From assembly GCF_042100115.1 (NCBI RefSeq), contig NC_091280.1, positions 558,001 through 622,000 of the forward strand: 64,000 nt of DNA, read 5' to 3'. Position 1 is the first letter of the stretch. Each line of letters opens with the position of its first letter. Origin of the DNA: Alternaria dauci. Its lineage: Eukaryota; Ascomycota; Dothideomycetes; Pleosporales; Pleosporaceae. The translations under genes and the position numbers were made by a program. The notes below the pieces were generated by a model. The model saw only the letters and a program-made list of their open reading frames with translations, made no database searches and was not told where the DNA came from. Shown one piece after another: positions 1-12,500 of this stretch.

Positions 1-340
1 TCGTATCTCTAGTCGACGACTACCTTCCTCGGCTGCTCTTTCGATTGACGGTTGTTTCCGCCTGATCGATGAGTCCAATGATACCTTGGCAGCGCTTTGG
101 GCAATGCCCTTGCTCACATACCTGATCATCATCATGGCTAGACGTTTTGGTTCCAAGTCTGGCCGAACGACATAGGATTATAAGAAGGTAGGATGCCAGC
201 TTCAGTTGGAGATCATCAGTCAACACTGTCACCAACACCACAGGCCCGGTGCTTACATTCGCTACTATATTCTTCGCTTCTTCTTCACCTCTTTGTCAAA
301 ATCAGACACATTTCCAACCACACTTTCAACAAAAAACACC
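1..340. other. Intergenic: upstream of cutinase gene
   Basis: I see no gene here. The last 100 bases before the cutinase start are rich in C, T and A, as is usual for fungal 5' leaders, and a CTATATT stretch lies near 264-270. Reading the cutinase frame back to 206 gives a sequence without a secretion signal at its start, so this part is treated as leader. Confidence 0.5.
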
Positions 341-1096
341 ATGCACGCCCAATCCATCCTCATCGCTACCCTCGCTGGCTTTGCCGCTGCCGCCCCTCTG
401 GAAAGCCGCCAGCTCTTCGGTGGCACTGGCTCCAGCTCGAGTGAGTTCAGTCAAGGTGGATGCAGAGATATCCTTTTCGCGTTCGCCCGCGGCTCGACCG
501 AGGTTGGCAACATGGGAACCGTAGTCGGCCCTCCTACCTCTGATGGCCTCAAGCAAGAGTTTGGCAGGGATGCAGTCGCCACTGAAGGCATTCCCTACGC
601 CGCCTCAATCGGCACCAACGTCCTCCCCGGCGGCACCGACGCACGCTCCAAGAACCTCCTCAAAGACACCCTCAACAGCATGGCCCAAAAGTGCCCAGAT
701 TCCGTCATCGTTTCCTCAGGCTACAGTCAAGGCGCGGCTGTCAACCACCGCGCTATCGAAGAGCTCGATGCTGCCGTCATGGATCAAATCGCAGGTGTTG
801 TCACATACGGTGACACACAGAAGCTTCAGGACAACGACCAGATCCCCAACTTCCCCAAGGAGAAGGTCCTGATCATCTGCCAGCCTGGTGACGCCGTATG
901 CCGGGGTACGCTGAGCGTCTTGCCTGCGCACTTGACGTATGGTTCTAGGGCGGACGAGGGCGTTGAGTTCTTGGTCGAGCAGATCAAGGGCGCGCAGGCA
1001 AAGATCAAGGCTAGGAATGCGAAGCGCGAGGCTGAGAAGGCAGCTGCTGCTGTTGGGGATGTTGTCAAGCGCGTTGCGAAGGAGATTGCGGCATAA
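341..1096 (+). CDS. Secreted cutinase (carbohydrate esterase family 5)
   Basis: The 251-residue protein is a serine esterase that would hydrolyse the cutin polyester of plant cuticle outside the cell. The start at 341 was chosen because it opens directly into a hydrophobic signal peptide (residues 1-18, ending in a run of alanines). The nucleophile motif GYSQG places the catalytic serine at residue 129. The expected acid and base follow as Asp184 (in GDAVC) and His197 (in PAHLTY). Four cysteines (41, 118, 180, 187) fit the two disulphides of the family. The gene is intronless. Cutinases are usually near 200-230 residues; here the fold is followed by about 40 Lys/Arg/Ala-rich residues. The family call is secure; the substrate (cutin, suberin or another polyester) cannot be told from sequence. 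Confidence 0.95.
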   Translation: MHAQSILIATLAGFAAAAPLESRQLFGGTGSSSSEFSQGGCRDILFAFARGSTEVGNMGTVVGPPTSDGLKQEFGRDAVATEGIPYAASIGTNVLPGGTDARSKNLLKDTLNSMAQKCPDSVIVSSGYSQGAAVNHRAIEELDAAVMDQIAGVVTYGDTQKLQDNDQIPNFPKEKVLIICQPGDAVCRGTLSVLPAHLTYGSRADEGVEFLVEQIKGAQAKIKARNAKREAEKAAAAVGDVVKRVAKEIAA

Positions 1097-2300
1097 GTCG
1101 AATCCTTTGGTTTGGGTGCGATGTCTGGATACTTGTGTGGCTGGATCACTCTGTTCTTATCCGGTCGCATGGGGGGTTTTACGACTTTTTCTCTACTCTC
1201 GTTTACGCTTTTTTGGTTATATGTTTTACATCTTACGAATTTATCGAATTGGGCCCAATATGCTTCTTGCGCATCGTGCATTCTACAACAAGTGATGATT
1301 GTTTATGGATTCTCACGGCGGCAAGAAACCTGATCCTCGAAAAGCGTAGAGGAATGGCCAGACGAAGAGGAATCTAAAGGACGAGTCTACTGCTCCAATA
1401 GGTTCGGTTACACGTGCCCAACTTGGCTGTTTCCTGAAATGGCAACTACTGATAAGGTGTTGATTGTACCCCCATCGACTGCGCTTCCCCGGCCAAAGGC
1501 CCCACAGCAGGCGCCCCGCCTTGGATGAATCGCCGCCACAACTTCGGGCGTCGATCTCAGGCAGACAGCTTCTTCCAGACTTCATGCACGACAGAGAGAA
1601 GAGACATGTCTGTTTTATGAAGCTGACAGCACGTCTTTCGGAACTGTTGCCCGAACCCCGCTCGCCGTATTGTCTTCGGCATCAGGACCACTAGACCAAC
1701 ACCCAGTGCATCTCATCCTGCGAATGGAGAAGTACATCAGCAGCCAAGGTATTCTTTCATCTGCCATGAACACGAACAACCTTGGTAGCAGGAGCCAATA
1801 CTCAGTTCTTAACCAAGATAGACTGCTGGTGCTCGCTGCTACCCCGCTGTCCAGTCATAGATTCAAGTGGTCACGCCATACAACATGCATACTAGCCTCG
1901 TACACGTGTCAGAGATGGAGCAGAGAAGGTAACTGCCGTTGCGCAAGGTGTGACCATAGATTGAGTGCTTTCGCCGGCCATTCACATCAAAGCCCGTTAC
2001 ACCATCGCGCAGTGAGCCAGAAGCGGCCCCTAGAAGCCTCCGGTAGACAGCCGCGTCGCCAATCAACATGCTACACTATGTTTCGCAGTATGAAGAGGGA
2101 TGATTGGAGCGATGCTAGGTAGTCTGACTACAGCGGAGTTACCCAGTAGTTCGCAGATCGTCATTCGCCGGGAAGGTAGCTGTTCTAACCAACAGAGCAT
2201 AACAACCCGTTCTCCTTCCAGCACATCAAGACAACTTACTATACCACCCTCCAACAAGCCTGCGCCATCTACCCTTCTCGTAAACATCAGCATCACCAAC
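1097..2300. other. Intergenic, 1.2 kb
   Basis: Short open frames exist on both strands, but none has family motifs, compositional coding bias or plausible exon structure. The last 150 bases are C/A-rich and are probably the promoter and leader of the BLOC-1 gene. Confidence 0.5.
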
Positions 2301-2723
2301 ATGCCTTCCTCCTCGCCCCCGTCCGCAGAAGAAGCCGCTCGGCGCCAGACCGAAGCCCGCGCCGCCGTAACCGCATCCCTCATGTCCGTCGGCGCCAGCG
2401 TCGACAACGAAATGCGCACACGCACAGCGGACCTGCACGCCAACTCGGCTGCCATATCAAAGCAGGAAAAGGAGCTGGCAAAGCAGACGGCGGCGCTGGC
2501 GAAACAAACGGCCGAGTGGGATAAGTTGCTGCAAGGGGGCACGAAGAAGTTGAATGAGGTGGGAGATATCCAGAACTGGGCGGAGATGATTGAGAGGGAT
2601 CTGTTGGTGTTGGAGGAGACTGTTAGGTTGGTGGATGATGGGAAGGCAGAGAATGGGGGGAATGGGGGTGGGCAGAGGAGGGAGGAGAATGCGAGTGGGA
2701 CGGGTGGGTGGTTTCGCAGGTAG
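2301..2723 (+). CDS. BLS1: BLOC-1 subunit 1 (GCN5L1 family) protein
   Basis: The 140-residue intronless protein belongs to the GCN5L1/BLOC1S1 family, a small coiled-coil subunit of the endosomal BLOC-1 complex. The diagnostic part is residues 55-115: a heptad-rich helix with an AKQTAEWDKL segment, followed by EVGDIQNWAEMIERDL. This closely parallels the animal protein's AKQTGQW and EIGDVENWARSIELDM. Residues 1-20 are Ser/Pro/Ala-rich and the C-terminus is Gly/Asn-rich and probably disordered. The start at 2301 was preferred over upstream in-frame codons because it begins a typical Ser/Pro-rich N-terminus just before the conserved region. The family assignment is by motif memory and is fairly firm. 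A role beyond endosomal sorting, such as the acetylation factor role proposed for animal GCN5L1, cannot be inferred. Confidence 0.82.
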   Translation: MPSSSPPSAEEAARRQTEARAAVTASLMSVGASVDNEMRTRTADLHANSAAISKQEKELAKQTAALAKQTAEWDKLLQGGTKKLNEVGDIQNWAEMIERDLLVLEETVRLVDDGKAENGGNGGGQRREENASGTGGWFRR

Positions 2724-3551
2724 GCTGGGGGGTACTGGCAGTCTTGATGAAGCTTCTCTAACAACGTATGATCTGATATTGAGTAATACATGATGCCATT
2801 TTACCTGTCCTCTCTGGGTCGTCGACCCAATGCTTTTGGTGGTGCAAGCGCATGGTCGTGATATCCTTGAATATCCGCGAGCAGAACTCACATGTGGTGG
2901 TAGGGAGAGACGGTATATCATCGCGCCATGAGTGTCGTAGCCTGTCCCAGCGCATTCATTATCGTCATTTCGCCCGAAGAGTCACTGACGACAGCGCGTC
3001 GCTTTCGTGACGCTCTAAGCTTGGATCATCGGGCACGGACCACATCTTCATCATTGCGGAAACTGCGACCTGTAGTGCTCATAGCTACAGCTCCCACCAC
3101 AACTTCACCTCACACACCCGCTCTCCGCCGACATAGAGGCTGCCGCTAATCAAACTCTGGCACTCGCACCCCGCCAAGAAGCGACCAACTAGCTGTCCCA
3201 GATCCGCGCCTGCACCGTGGAATCTCGCAGCGACCTACCCACGCACGCCTCTTCTCCGCCAACCCGCCCGCTCACACGCATTATCTACATTTCGCTACGA
3301 CTGCTTTTGTGTGTGGATACGGCGCCAACGTACATCATCAAGACCCCGCTTTTCGCTCCACTAAAACGTAGTCACCTTGGGTTTCTGCGCTTCCGGTAAA
3401 GGCAGTCGCAGCCTGCGTCCAGACAGCCTCCCGCGCCACGGATTTCCCACCGTGCTCTCCGACTGCCTACACACGACTGCCACTCGCTAGAGACCAGCTT
3501 CATAGAGCGTGCATGTGAGGAAGCTTCGCCTTCCGAGCGCCCGGCGCAAAC
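2724..3551. other. Intergenic and long leader of the HECT ligase gene
   Basis: No gene is visible. The stretch 3100-3500 is C-rich (many CCGCC and CACC words) and is probably the promoter and 5' leader of the giant ligase gene. Confidence 0.45.
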
Positions 3552-6500
3552 ATGAAGATCAAGAAACAGGCTACTTCGCGACATGAGTCGACTCTGGTGA
3601 GCTAGAACCCTCTGCCATGTCCCTCCCCGCCACTACTAACAAGCCACTGCAGTCGCCCATGATAGCGGACTTTGTCAAGGCAACCGAGTCAATACCGCTA
3701 TTCCAGCTGCCCGCACATCTCGCTTCCTTCCCTAGGCACTGGCCCTTTCCCCGCGGTGACGCATACCACTGGATCCCCGCCCTGAACCGCTTCGACCACA
3801 TCCTTGAGCTGTTCAACAAGGAGTATGGCCTGGCAGACGGGCCGCAGACACAGTCCTTCCAGCGCCGATTACTGCTCAAGGGCGACGCTGAGGAAGGAAG
3901 CACCAGCTCGGAGCAGACCACAACCGACGCCGTCCTGGATACCCTGCACGTATCACGGGATGGCGACCGCGAGCTGATCGAGCAGATTCTCAACTTCACG
4001 CGCATGCTCCTGGAGAATTGCGGCAACCGCAGCCTGTACTCCAGCAGCGAACGCCTGGACAAGCTGCTAAACACAACTTCGACATCGCTTCTCAAAGCTA
4101 CGCTTCGCCTAGGCCATCGCCTCGCTCAGCGCTATGCTGCCGCACGCATGCGCCTGGCTCCCGCCACGCTGCACCCATCTCTTCTCGCCAGCCACTACAA
4201 CATCAACCTCGACAAGGTCCAGAAGCTCGCCAGCCCGTTCGCAAAAGGCCCCGCTACGGCAGCACCAGTCTTCGGCACACCGGCAGGCAAAGGCAAGGAG
4301 CGCGCCGGCAGCACTGATAGAGTCAGTCCCTCTGACCTGGTTGCCATGTACTCCATGTCCGAAGCATCGATGAAGCAGGAGTTCGGGGGCGTCTTCATCT
4401 CATACTACGAACCCACTCCCTCGTCCGAAGCAGAGAGCAGCAAACCGGCATCTACAGACGCACCCGCACCCACAACACCGACTCCAGTGCGACGGACGTC
4501 GAGCATGGGCCCCAACCGAACACCGCGACAGCCCCAGCCCCCGCCCACTACTGATTCGCCGAGCACGCCAGTCTTCACACCCGGACAACCCAGTGGTACA
4601 ACGAATGGGCCAAAGATTTTCGAGCTGTCAGCCGACAAGGTGGCCAACACCGACGTACACGATCTGATTAAGGACGGACTCGCACGTCTACCGGACACAG
4701 TCCACTATGAGTTCCTACACAAGCTTCGTACCGCGAAGATGTTTCACGAGGGACACGCAGGACGCGACAGTGCAGTCGCCATCCGCCTTCTATCCATCGC
4801 AAACATTGGCTACGTACATATTGAGAAGGAGTTCATGGCAAAGCTGGGCCAGCAAGATGCAGATGAGCCACGCCGGTTACAACTTGCCTACCAGCTCTCT
4901 GAGCTGGTCCATCCGCCAGGCAATGGTGAGACCGGTATCTCGATGGAACTACAGACGTACACCATGAGCGCTCTCGAGGCTCTTGCAAAGCACAAGTCGA
5001 AAGCGCCTGATGTCTGCACTGCCCTCAGCGTCAACGTTAACCACGGTGTGCTGTTTTATGTTGTGCGCAAGCTCGTCGCTGGACTTGGCGAAGAGACTGG
5101 TAACCCTGATGATATCGAAGAAGATGAATGGCGTGATGCTTTGTTCTCCCTTCTGAACACTCTACCTACCTCTCAAACGCGCACTGGTGAGCAGATGGTG
5201 GCTGCTGGTCTCCTGGAAATTCTTGTCGATGTCCTCAAGCTGCGTACCGCAAAGGCAGAACGCAACCACCCAAAGATTCTCAACTTCCTTGACACATTCG
5301 TGTACAACCTGCGCGACGCCTTCTCAGCCCTCGTAGCCGCGAAGGGACTTGAGATCATTGCTGATTTGATGCAATACGAGGTCGACACGTCTAAGAAGCT
5401 CGCAGAAGAGGACAAGGGCATGCCCAAGGAGTACAAGACGCAGCTTACTGATTATCAAATTCCGTTCTACCATCAGCAGAGTCTACGCTGGCTTTTCAAG
5501 TTCCTCAACCACATGATGTCGCATACAGGCGGAAACTTCGATCGCCTGATGCGAAACTTGCTTGACTCGCAACAGCTGCTCAGCAGCTTGCGCACTGTGC
5601 TATCCAATGCCAAGACGTTCGGCTCAACTGTCTGGAGTATGGCTGTCACAATCCTTACCAGCTTCATCAACAATGAGCCCACTAGCTATCAAGTTATCGC
5701 CGAAGCAGGTCTTAGCGATGCGTTCTTGGAGACTGTGGCTGGGGAGCCCGCTTCAGAATCGATCGCTGCAGCCAACGCTGACGTGAGTGCTTCAACACCA
5801 TCGACATATCCTCCACGGCAAGACGGAAAGCCACTTGCAGAGGGCATCTTGCCTGTAGCCGAAGCCATTTCGACTCTACCGCCGGCCTTTGACGGTATCT
5901 GCTTGGCTGAGGCTGGTATGAAGCTGTTCCAGTCGTCCACCGCTCTCGAGCGATTCTTTGAAATTTTCGAGAGTCCTGCGCACATCAAAGCACTTGACGC
6001 TGATACTGAGATGCCTACTCTGATCGGAAACTCTTTCGATGAGCTGGTGCGCCATCACCCTCCTCTGAAGGCACGTGTTCTTTCATGTCTCAGCGAACTC
6101 ATCGCGCGTGTGGTTCAGCTTTGCGCTGAAAAGGCCGAGAGGGAAGGTGTAGGAGCCAAGCTTTGGTCCGAGGACGCTGCTGGCAAGCTTATCGTTGCCG
6201 GGGGTCGCCAAGCCCTCTCTGGATCACGCTCTGAGCAGAACACAGTTCAAGCTTCGGAATCTACGACTACCGATGTAGAGATGAAGGATGCTGATGACAC
6301 TGCTATCGAATCAGTCGCTTTTGACCAAGTCACTGAGACGGAGGACAGCACCAAGGGCCCTACCACTGGTCAATACATCCGCGTTCTCTGCCGCTTCCTC
6401 TCTGGGTTCTTCTCAAATCACGCCATGTGTGCTGCGTACGTCGAGCTCGATGGTGTAGACAAGATCCTCGACATCTCAAGCCTTGCCTGCTTAGACCCAA

Positions 6501-9500
6501 AGGCAGGTGAGTACCGCAGCATGTGTGAGCAGTTTGGCCATGTCGTCCAAGTGCTCGTCGAGCAGAAGCCGCACATTGCAGTGCCATCTCTGATCAAGCG
6601 TACACAAGCAGCTTTGGGGCGCTTGCAGCCTCTCCTCGACCACACCGGCAAACAAGCTTTCTTCGCACCCTTCACCAGCTCTGGCACTTCTCAGAACACT
6701 GAGATGTTGCAACAAGGCACGCAATTCGTCAAAGCCCTAGTTTCTGCCCATACGCTTGTCGGAGCTATGACCTTGACATTCCAGAGTCAGATGTACACTA
6801 CTCGCTCTTCGCATAATGTGTCCAGCCAGATCAATCTCGCTGATATGTATGCTCGTCTCGTGGATAGCCTCGGAAAGCTGCATCGAAGCTGTGTCTGGGA
6901 AGAGTTGTTGCTACAGCGTAACATGCCTACCGAATGGGAGAAGGAGACCCGTATCACTAGTTCAGGCTTTGGCAATGACGAGGCCGATAATGTGTTCCGG
7001 ATTGGAAACAGCGTTACCGAATCAACAAACACCGGAGACGCTGCTGCTCCAGGCTCGACTTCCGAAAACACTGTTGCGAGCCAGAACAGTGCGCAGTTTA
7101 AGAACACACAGACTCTCCGCAATTTGCTGAGTAGAATACCCACCGAGGTTGCGCCCTTCTTCCAGTCGCTTGGAAAACTGCTCTTGTTCCGCCGCAGCTT
7201 GGAGGCTTACCAGAGGCAGTGTGCTACGGTTGTTTCGGATCAACTTGCTCAGGCCGTCATCGATCAGCTTGAGTATGAAGGTCCAAGGGAATCGGAAATC
7301 ATTGAAGATCGCTATGCATACTGGATTGTCATCCTGACGTCCTTGTCGCAGCTTATCGTTGAGCCAAACCTGGATCGATCACAAGCTTTGACGTTATTGC
7401 TTGTATCCTTCCGCAACCTGGGCGGATTTGATGTTCTGGCAAACATTCTCAACCAGTTCTATCAATCGGCGCTTGAGATTACCCAGAAGCCGGCAGAAGA
7501 CACCAGCGAGGAATCAAAACGACTGCTCAACCTGTCGCTTGGAGGTATCAAGATTATCTTGGCCTTTTTCTCTCAGATTATCAACTTCAAGGTCATCTCA
7601 GAGTCTCCGCAGACGTCATCAATGCAAACTCGACCGGACCGAGACCGGGAGCGGTCTGACTATTTCTTGACTGCACAATTCCTCGTCGAGCTCCGCTACG
7701 CCGTGATTGTTCCTGTCGAGAAGATTTGGAACTCGGACCTCATCGACAAAGCAACCACTTCAATTGTGAAGACGTCTATCAACATTCTGAAATCTGTTCT
7801 TGAATGCGAAGGCGAGCACGGAGCGTGGAAGAGTATCGACAAGATTCCAAAGCGGAGCAAGCCTATCATCAAGCCTTGGTCCGCCAGGAACGGAGATCAC
7901 TTGCCGCGTTTGAAGGAAAACGGACACGAGGAGAGCCTTGCCGAAGAAGCCCTGTATCGCTGCTGCGACAACTTTAATATGGCGAATGAGTACTGCAGGA
8001 ATCAGGCCCGTCCAGGGGTTTCCAGGAATCCCATTCCACAGTATGAGATTCAAGCACGTGGTCCACCATCCACCTCACCAAGCCGAGCTGAAGTGGTGGT
8101 CCCCGAGCATCCCGACGACGCTAGTATGACATCGAGCGAAGTAACGCGGGAGGACGATGGATCTGAGCAGCCAGAGACACAGTCGGTCCAGATGGAAGAC
8201 GCTGACACTTTAACTGCAGAGACGGAAGCGCCTACGTCTGCCACACCTGTATCGGGTGATCAGGCCACCCAGGCACCTGCTGCACCACAGACTACTCTTG
8301 CGTATCAAAAGCGGATGGCCAACGGCAACTCAACACAGCTCGTTGCACTGGACATGTTGGATGAGCAGCGAACCAAGCTCCGCGAGAAGCTTGTTGAGCA
8401 ATCCCTTGACGTGCTCAACACGCACGAGGATGTCACCTTCGAGCTTGCTGATCTCATCTCCGCCGCCGTTTCGAAATCACCAAATCCATCCGAGATGCGT
8501 GGGGAGATTGGCATGATGCTTGTCCAGTCTCTGATGTCATTGCAGAGTGATGACGATTTCCGAAACCAAGGCAAGAAAATTGCAGCTTCTGCCCATCTTC
8601 TGGCGTTGATACTCCAAGAGAAGGATTTCTACGACGTCATTGTTGAACAGCTTAAGGAACACTTCAATACGTTGTTGGGTTTCATCAAGATCTTTCCAGA
8701 CCAATCCCCAGAGGACTCATCGCCTTGGATCGGCCAGGTCCTGCTTATCGTCGAACGACTGCTGGCTGAGGATCAACTTCCGCACCAGATCTCATGGACC
8801 CCACCAACAGAAGAGTCCACGGAAGAGACCACAGTTGATGAGCTACCAGAACCTATTGTCAGTATTGAGGAGAAGGACTTGCTGTTCAACGCAATCATCG
8901 AAATGCTGCCTCGCATCGGGAAGGATGAGTCGCTGGCTCTATCCGTGACACGAGTACTCGCTATGCTTACTCGCACGCGCAAGATTGCTACCCGCCTCGC
9001 CGAGAAGCGCAACATTCAGCGGCTCTTCCTCATGGTCAAGCAACTTGCAGGCATCACCAACGAAGGCCTGCGTAGCGCTTTCATGATTGTCCTTCGCCAC
9101 ATGATCGAAGATGACGAAATGATTCGACAGATTATGCGTACCGAGATTCAGCAGATGTTTGAGTCGCGCGACCGAAGGCAGACGGACACTACTGGCTACA
9201 CTCGCCAGATGTACGCGCTAGCCATCCGTGCACCTGAGATCTTCGTCGAAGTCACCAACGAAAAGCTCCAGTTGAAGGGCTTTGATCCTAACCAGCGACC
9301 GCAAACTTTGATGCTCAAAAAGACTGAGCCACCTCCAATCGAAGCAACGAGCATCGTGGAATCTTCGGAGGTCACAGCGGAGGCTGACAAGCCAAAGGAA
9401 TCTAGCGAAGCGCCTAAGCAGCCATTCCTCGAGCGGACAAAGACTTCAGATCTCAAGGTTCCTGTGGTTGAGAACCCTGATGGCGTCATTCACTACCTGC

Positions 9501-12500
9501 TCTGCGAGCTGCTAGCCTATAAGGAAGCAGAGGACAAGCCTGAGCTTGCCAAGCCTAAAGAGAGCGCACCTGAAGGACAGACAAGCAACGAGTCGCGCTC
9601 AGATGATGCTACTGCTACGCCGGCTACTGCTGCTACGGAAGCTGCTAAACCGGAGAAACCCGTGTTCAAGGCTGAAGAGCATCCGATCTACATCTACCGC
9701 TGCTTCATCCTGAAGTGTCTCGCCGAGCTTCTACAAAGCTACAATCGCACAAAGATTGAGTTCATCAACTTCTCCAGGAAGGCAGACCCTTACACCGTGA
9801 CACCTTCAAAGCCTCGCTCGGGCGTCCTGAACTATCTCCTCAACAACGTTGTTCCTGTTGGGAGCTTGAATCATGAAGGGGATCTCGCCTTCAAGAAGAA
9901 GGTGGCGACATCAAACTGCGCGATCGACGTCATCGTCTCACTCTGCAATAAGACTGGAGAGTTTACACTGCCCAAGACCGATGTGCCAATCTCACCGTAT
10001 GTTGAGACCGAGCCAGACCTACTTTTCGTGCGCAAGTTCGTCCTTGAGCATGCTTTGAAGGCCTTCAAGGATGCCAGCGCTTCGGACGAGCCACTCGACA
10101 TGAAGTACTCTCGTCTACTAAGTATCGCCGACATCTTCTCCAGGATGGTGTCGCAGCGTCCAAACGGCGAGATGCTTACCCAGAACGCCGACCTGACTCC
10201 TAATCTGAAGCAGATGGCAAAGATCATGTATGAGAAAAACTTTGTCACTATTCTCACAACGGCGATTGCAGACATCGATCTCAACTTCCCGAACGCTAAG
10301 CGTGTGGTTAAGTACATACTCAAGCCTCTGAAGTGGCTCTGCTTTGTCGCCATGGATCTGAGCATGCACTATGATACTTCCTCCGCCCCCGACTCTGCCG
10401 ACGAGTACGAAATCTCTACCGCGTCCGATGACGATCTCATCGGTAACGAACGCGAAGAGACGCCCGATTTGTTCCGCAACTCCACACTGGGCATGTTCGA
10501 GGCTCACGAGTCAGAATCCGATGAAGACTCAGAAGATGAGGAGGGTGAGGAGATGATGTACGATGATTATGGGGACGATATGGAGTTTGAGGAAGCGGAC
10601 ATTGGTGACGACGATGTTGTTTCAGATGAGGATGAAGAGATTCTCGAGATGGATGTCAACGGTATGGGTCCAATTGAAGGTCTTCCTGGTGATGTCGATG
10701 TTGAGATTGAGCTCGACGATGATGGCAACGCCATGGGCTCTGACGATGATGATTCAGAAGACGAGGATGAAGACGATGAAGACGATGACGATGATGACAT
10801 GGACGATATGGATGATGATGGTGACGAAGGCATGGATGACATGGAAGAGGCCATGGACGCGATGGAGGAAGTAACAGGCGATGACGAGAACGCCAGCCTT
10901 GCCGAAGACCAGGAGGACGACTGGAGCGACGATCCAGACGATTTCCCCGGCGGCCCCAACGGCGACGCTAACATGCCTCCGGGCGCATTGGGCTTCGTCC
11001 TTGATCCTCCTCAGCTTCTTGAGCAGATGCGTCAGCAAGGTGGAGATCTTGAGGATTTCCTAGACGACAACATGGAAGAAGAAGGTCCGTTACTGCATAG
11101 GATAGAACAACATCTTGAACCTCAACTAACTCAACTAGATATGGATGAGGAGGAAGAGGAGTATGACGAGGATATCCACTATGATCCCGGAATGGAGGAC
11201 GACGACGACGCCATGCCGGAGATTGCATGGGGCGGTGGCTGGGAAGACCCTCAACCGCCTACTGTTCGGCACACCCACCGCCTCAGCCCATGGATGTTCC
11301 CCGCAGGTCCAGGTGATCGCATCCTTGTACCAGCTTACCGCTCACATCGTCCAGGTGCCGGTCCCCGCGTCACTGACGATGGTATCAACCCTCTGCTTCA
11401 GCGAGGTGGTCGCTCCGCTGGACCAGATGGCCGACCGCGCAACGAAGGCAACAGCGACTGGGTTCATGCCATTGAAGGTCGCGGCCCCCGTGTCTTCAGT
11501 CAGAATGACAGCCCTGTCTCATTCATCAGCAACCTGTTGAACGCAATGAGCTCCGGCGCCGGTGGCCCGACATTACACCAGCACGGCGGCGCACTGCATC
11601 TTTCTTTCAGCAACTCAATGGGTATGCCACCTTTTGATACTGGCATGCGCCGCGATATTGCTCGCATGCGAGAGACGTACACATCGCGCACTGCTCGAGA
11701 AGACCCACACTCTGCGGTGTCATTTGTCAAGGCGTACACCAGCCAACGCTGGCAGGAGGAAGCTAGAATTCTCTACGGCCCTGCGGCAATCGAAAAGAGC
11801 AACCGGGTCATCAACTCCATCCTAAAAGTCATGGTTCCACCCGCCATGGAGGCAGCGAAGAAGCGCCTAGAAGAGCGCCAAGCAGAAATCGCTCGCAAGC
11901 TCAAAGAAGAGCAAGAGGAGAAGGAAAAGCAGGAGCGCGAAGAGCGCGAGAGGCGCGAGGCACAGGAGAAGGAGGAGCGCGAGCGACAGGAACGCGAAGC
12001 CGCTGAAGCTGCGACCCGAGCTCCAGAGCAATCAGCAGAGGACGAATCCAAGGTGGAGTCTGAAACCGCGCCAGAAGCGCAAGCAATGGAGGGCGTTGAG
12101 ACTGGAGAGTCTTCAGCACAACCCGCGGCTGCTGAGCCCGCCCCCGTAGAACCCGCCGGGCCACCTCCGCCACGTATCACGACTATGATTCGAGGTCATG
12201 AGTACGACATCACGGATCTGGGTATCGACACGGAGTATTTGGACGCTCTTCCTGAGGATCTACGTGAAGAGGTCTTGATGCAACAGGTGGCTGAGCGTAG
12301 AGCAGAACAACGGGCTGCGGCACGACGACAAGAACAAGCGCAGCAGCAGTCGCAAGCCCCGGCACAAGCACAGGCTCCGACCGCACCCGAAGAAACAGGA
12401 GCAGCAGGCGAAGCACCCACAGATATCAACGAGGATTTCTTAGCAGCTCTCCCTGCAGATATCCGAGCCGAGCTGCTTGCGCAAGAAGCACAAGAGCGTC

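Noticed and set aside
5783..5830. GTGAGT..CAAG as a further intron in the HECT ligase
   Set aside because: No branch-site-like CTAAC or CTGAC near the acceptor, and the frame is equally plausible as a low-complexity linker.
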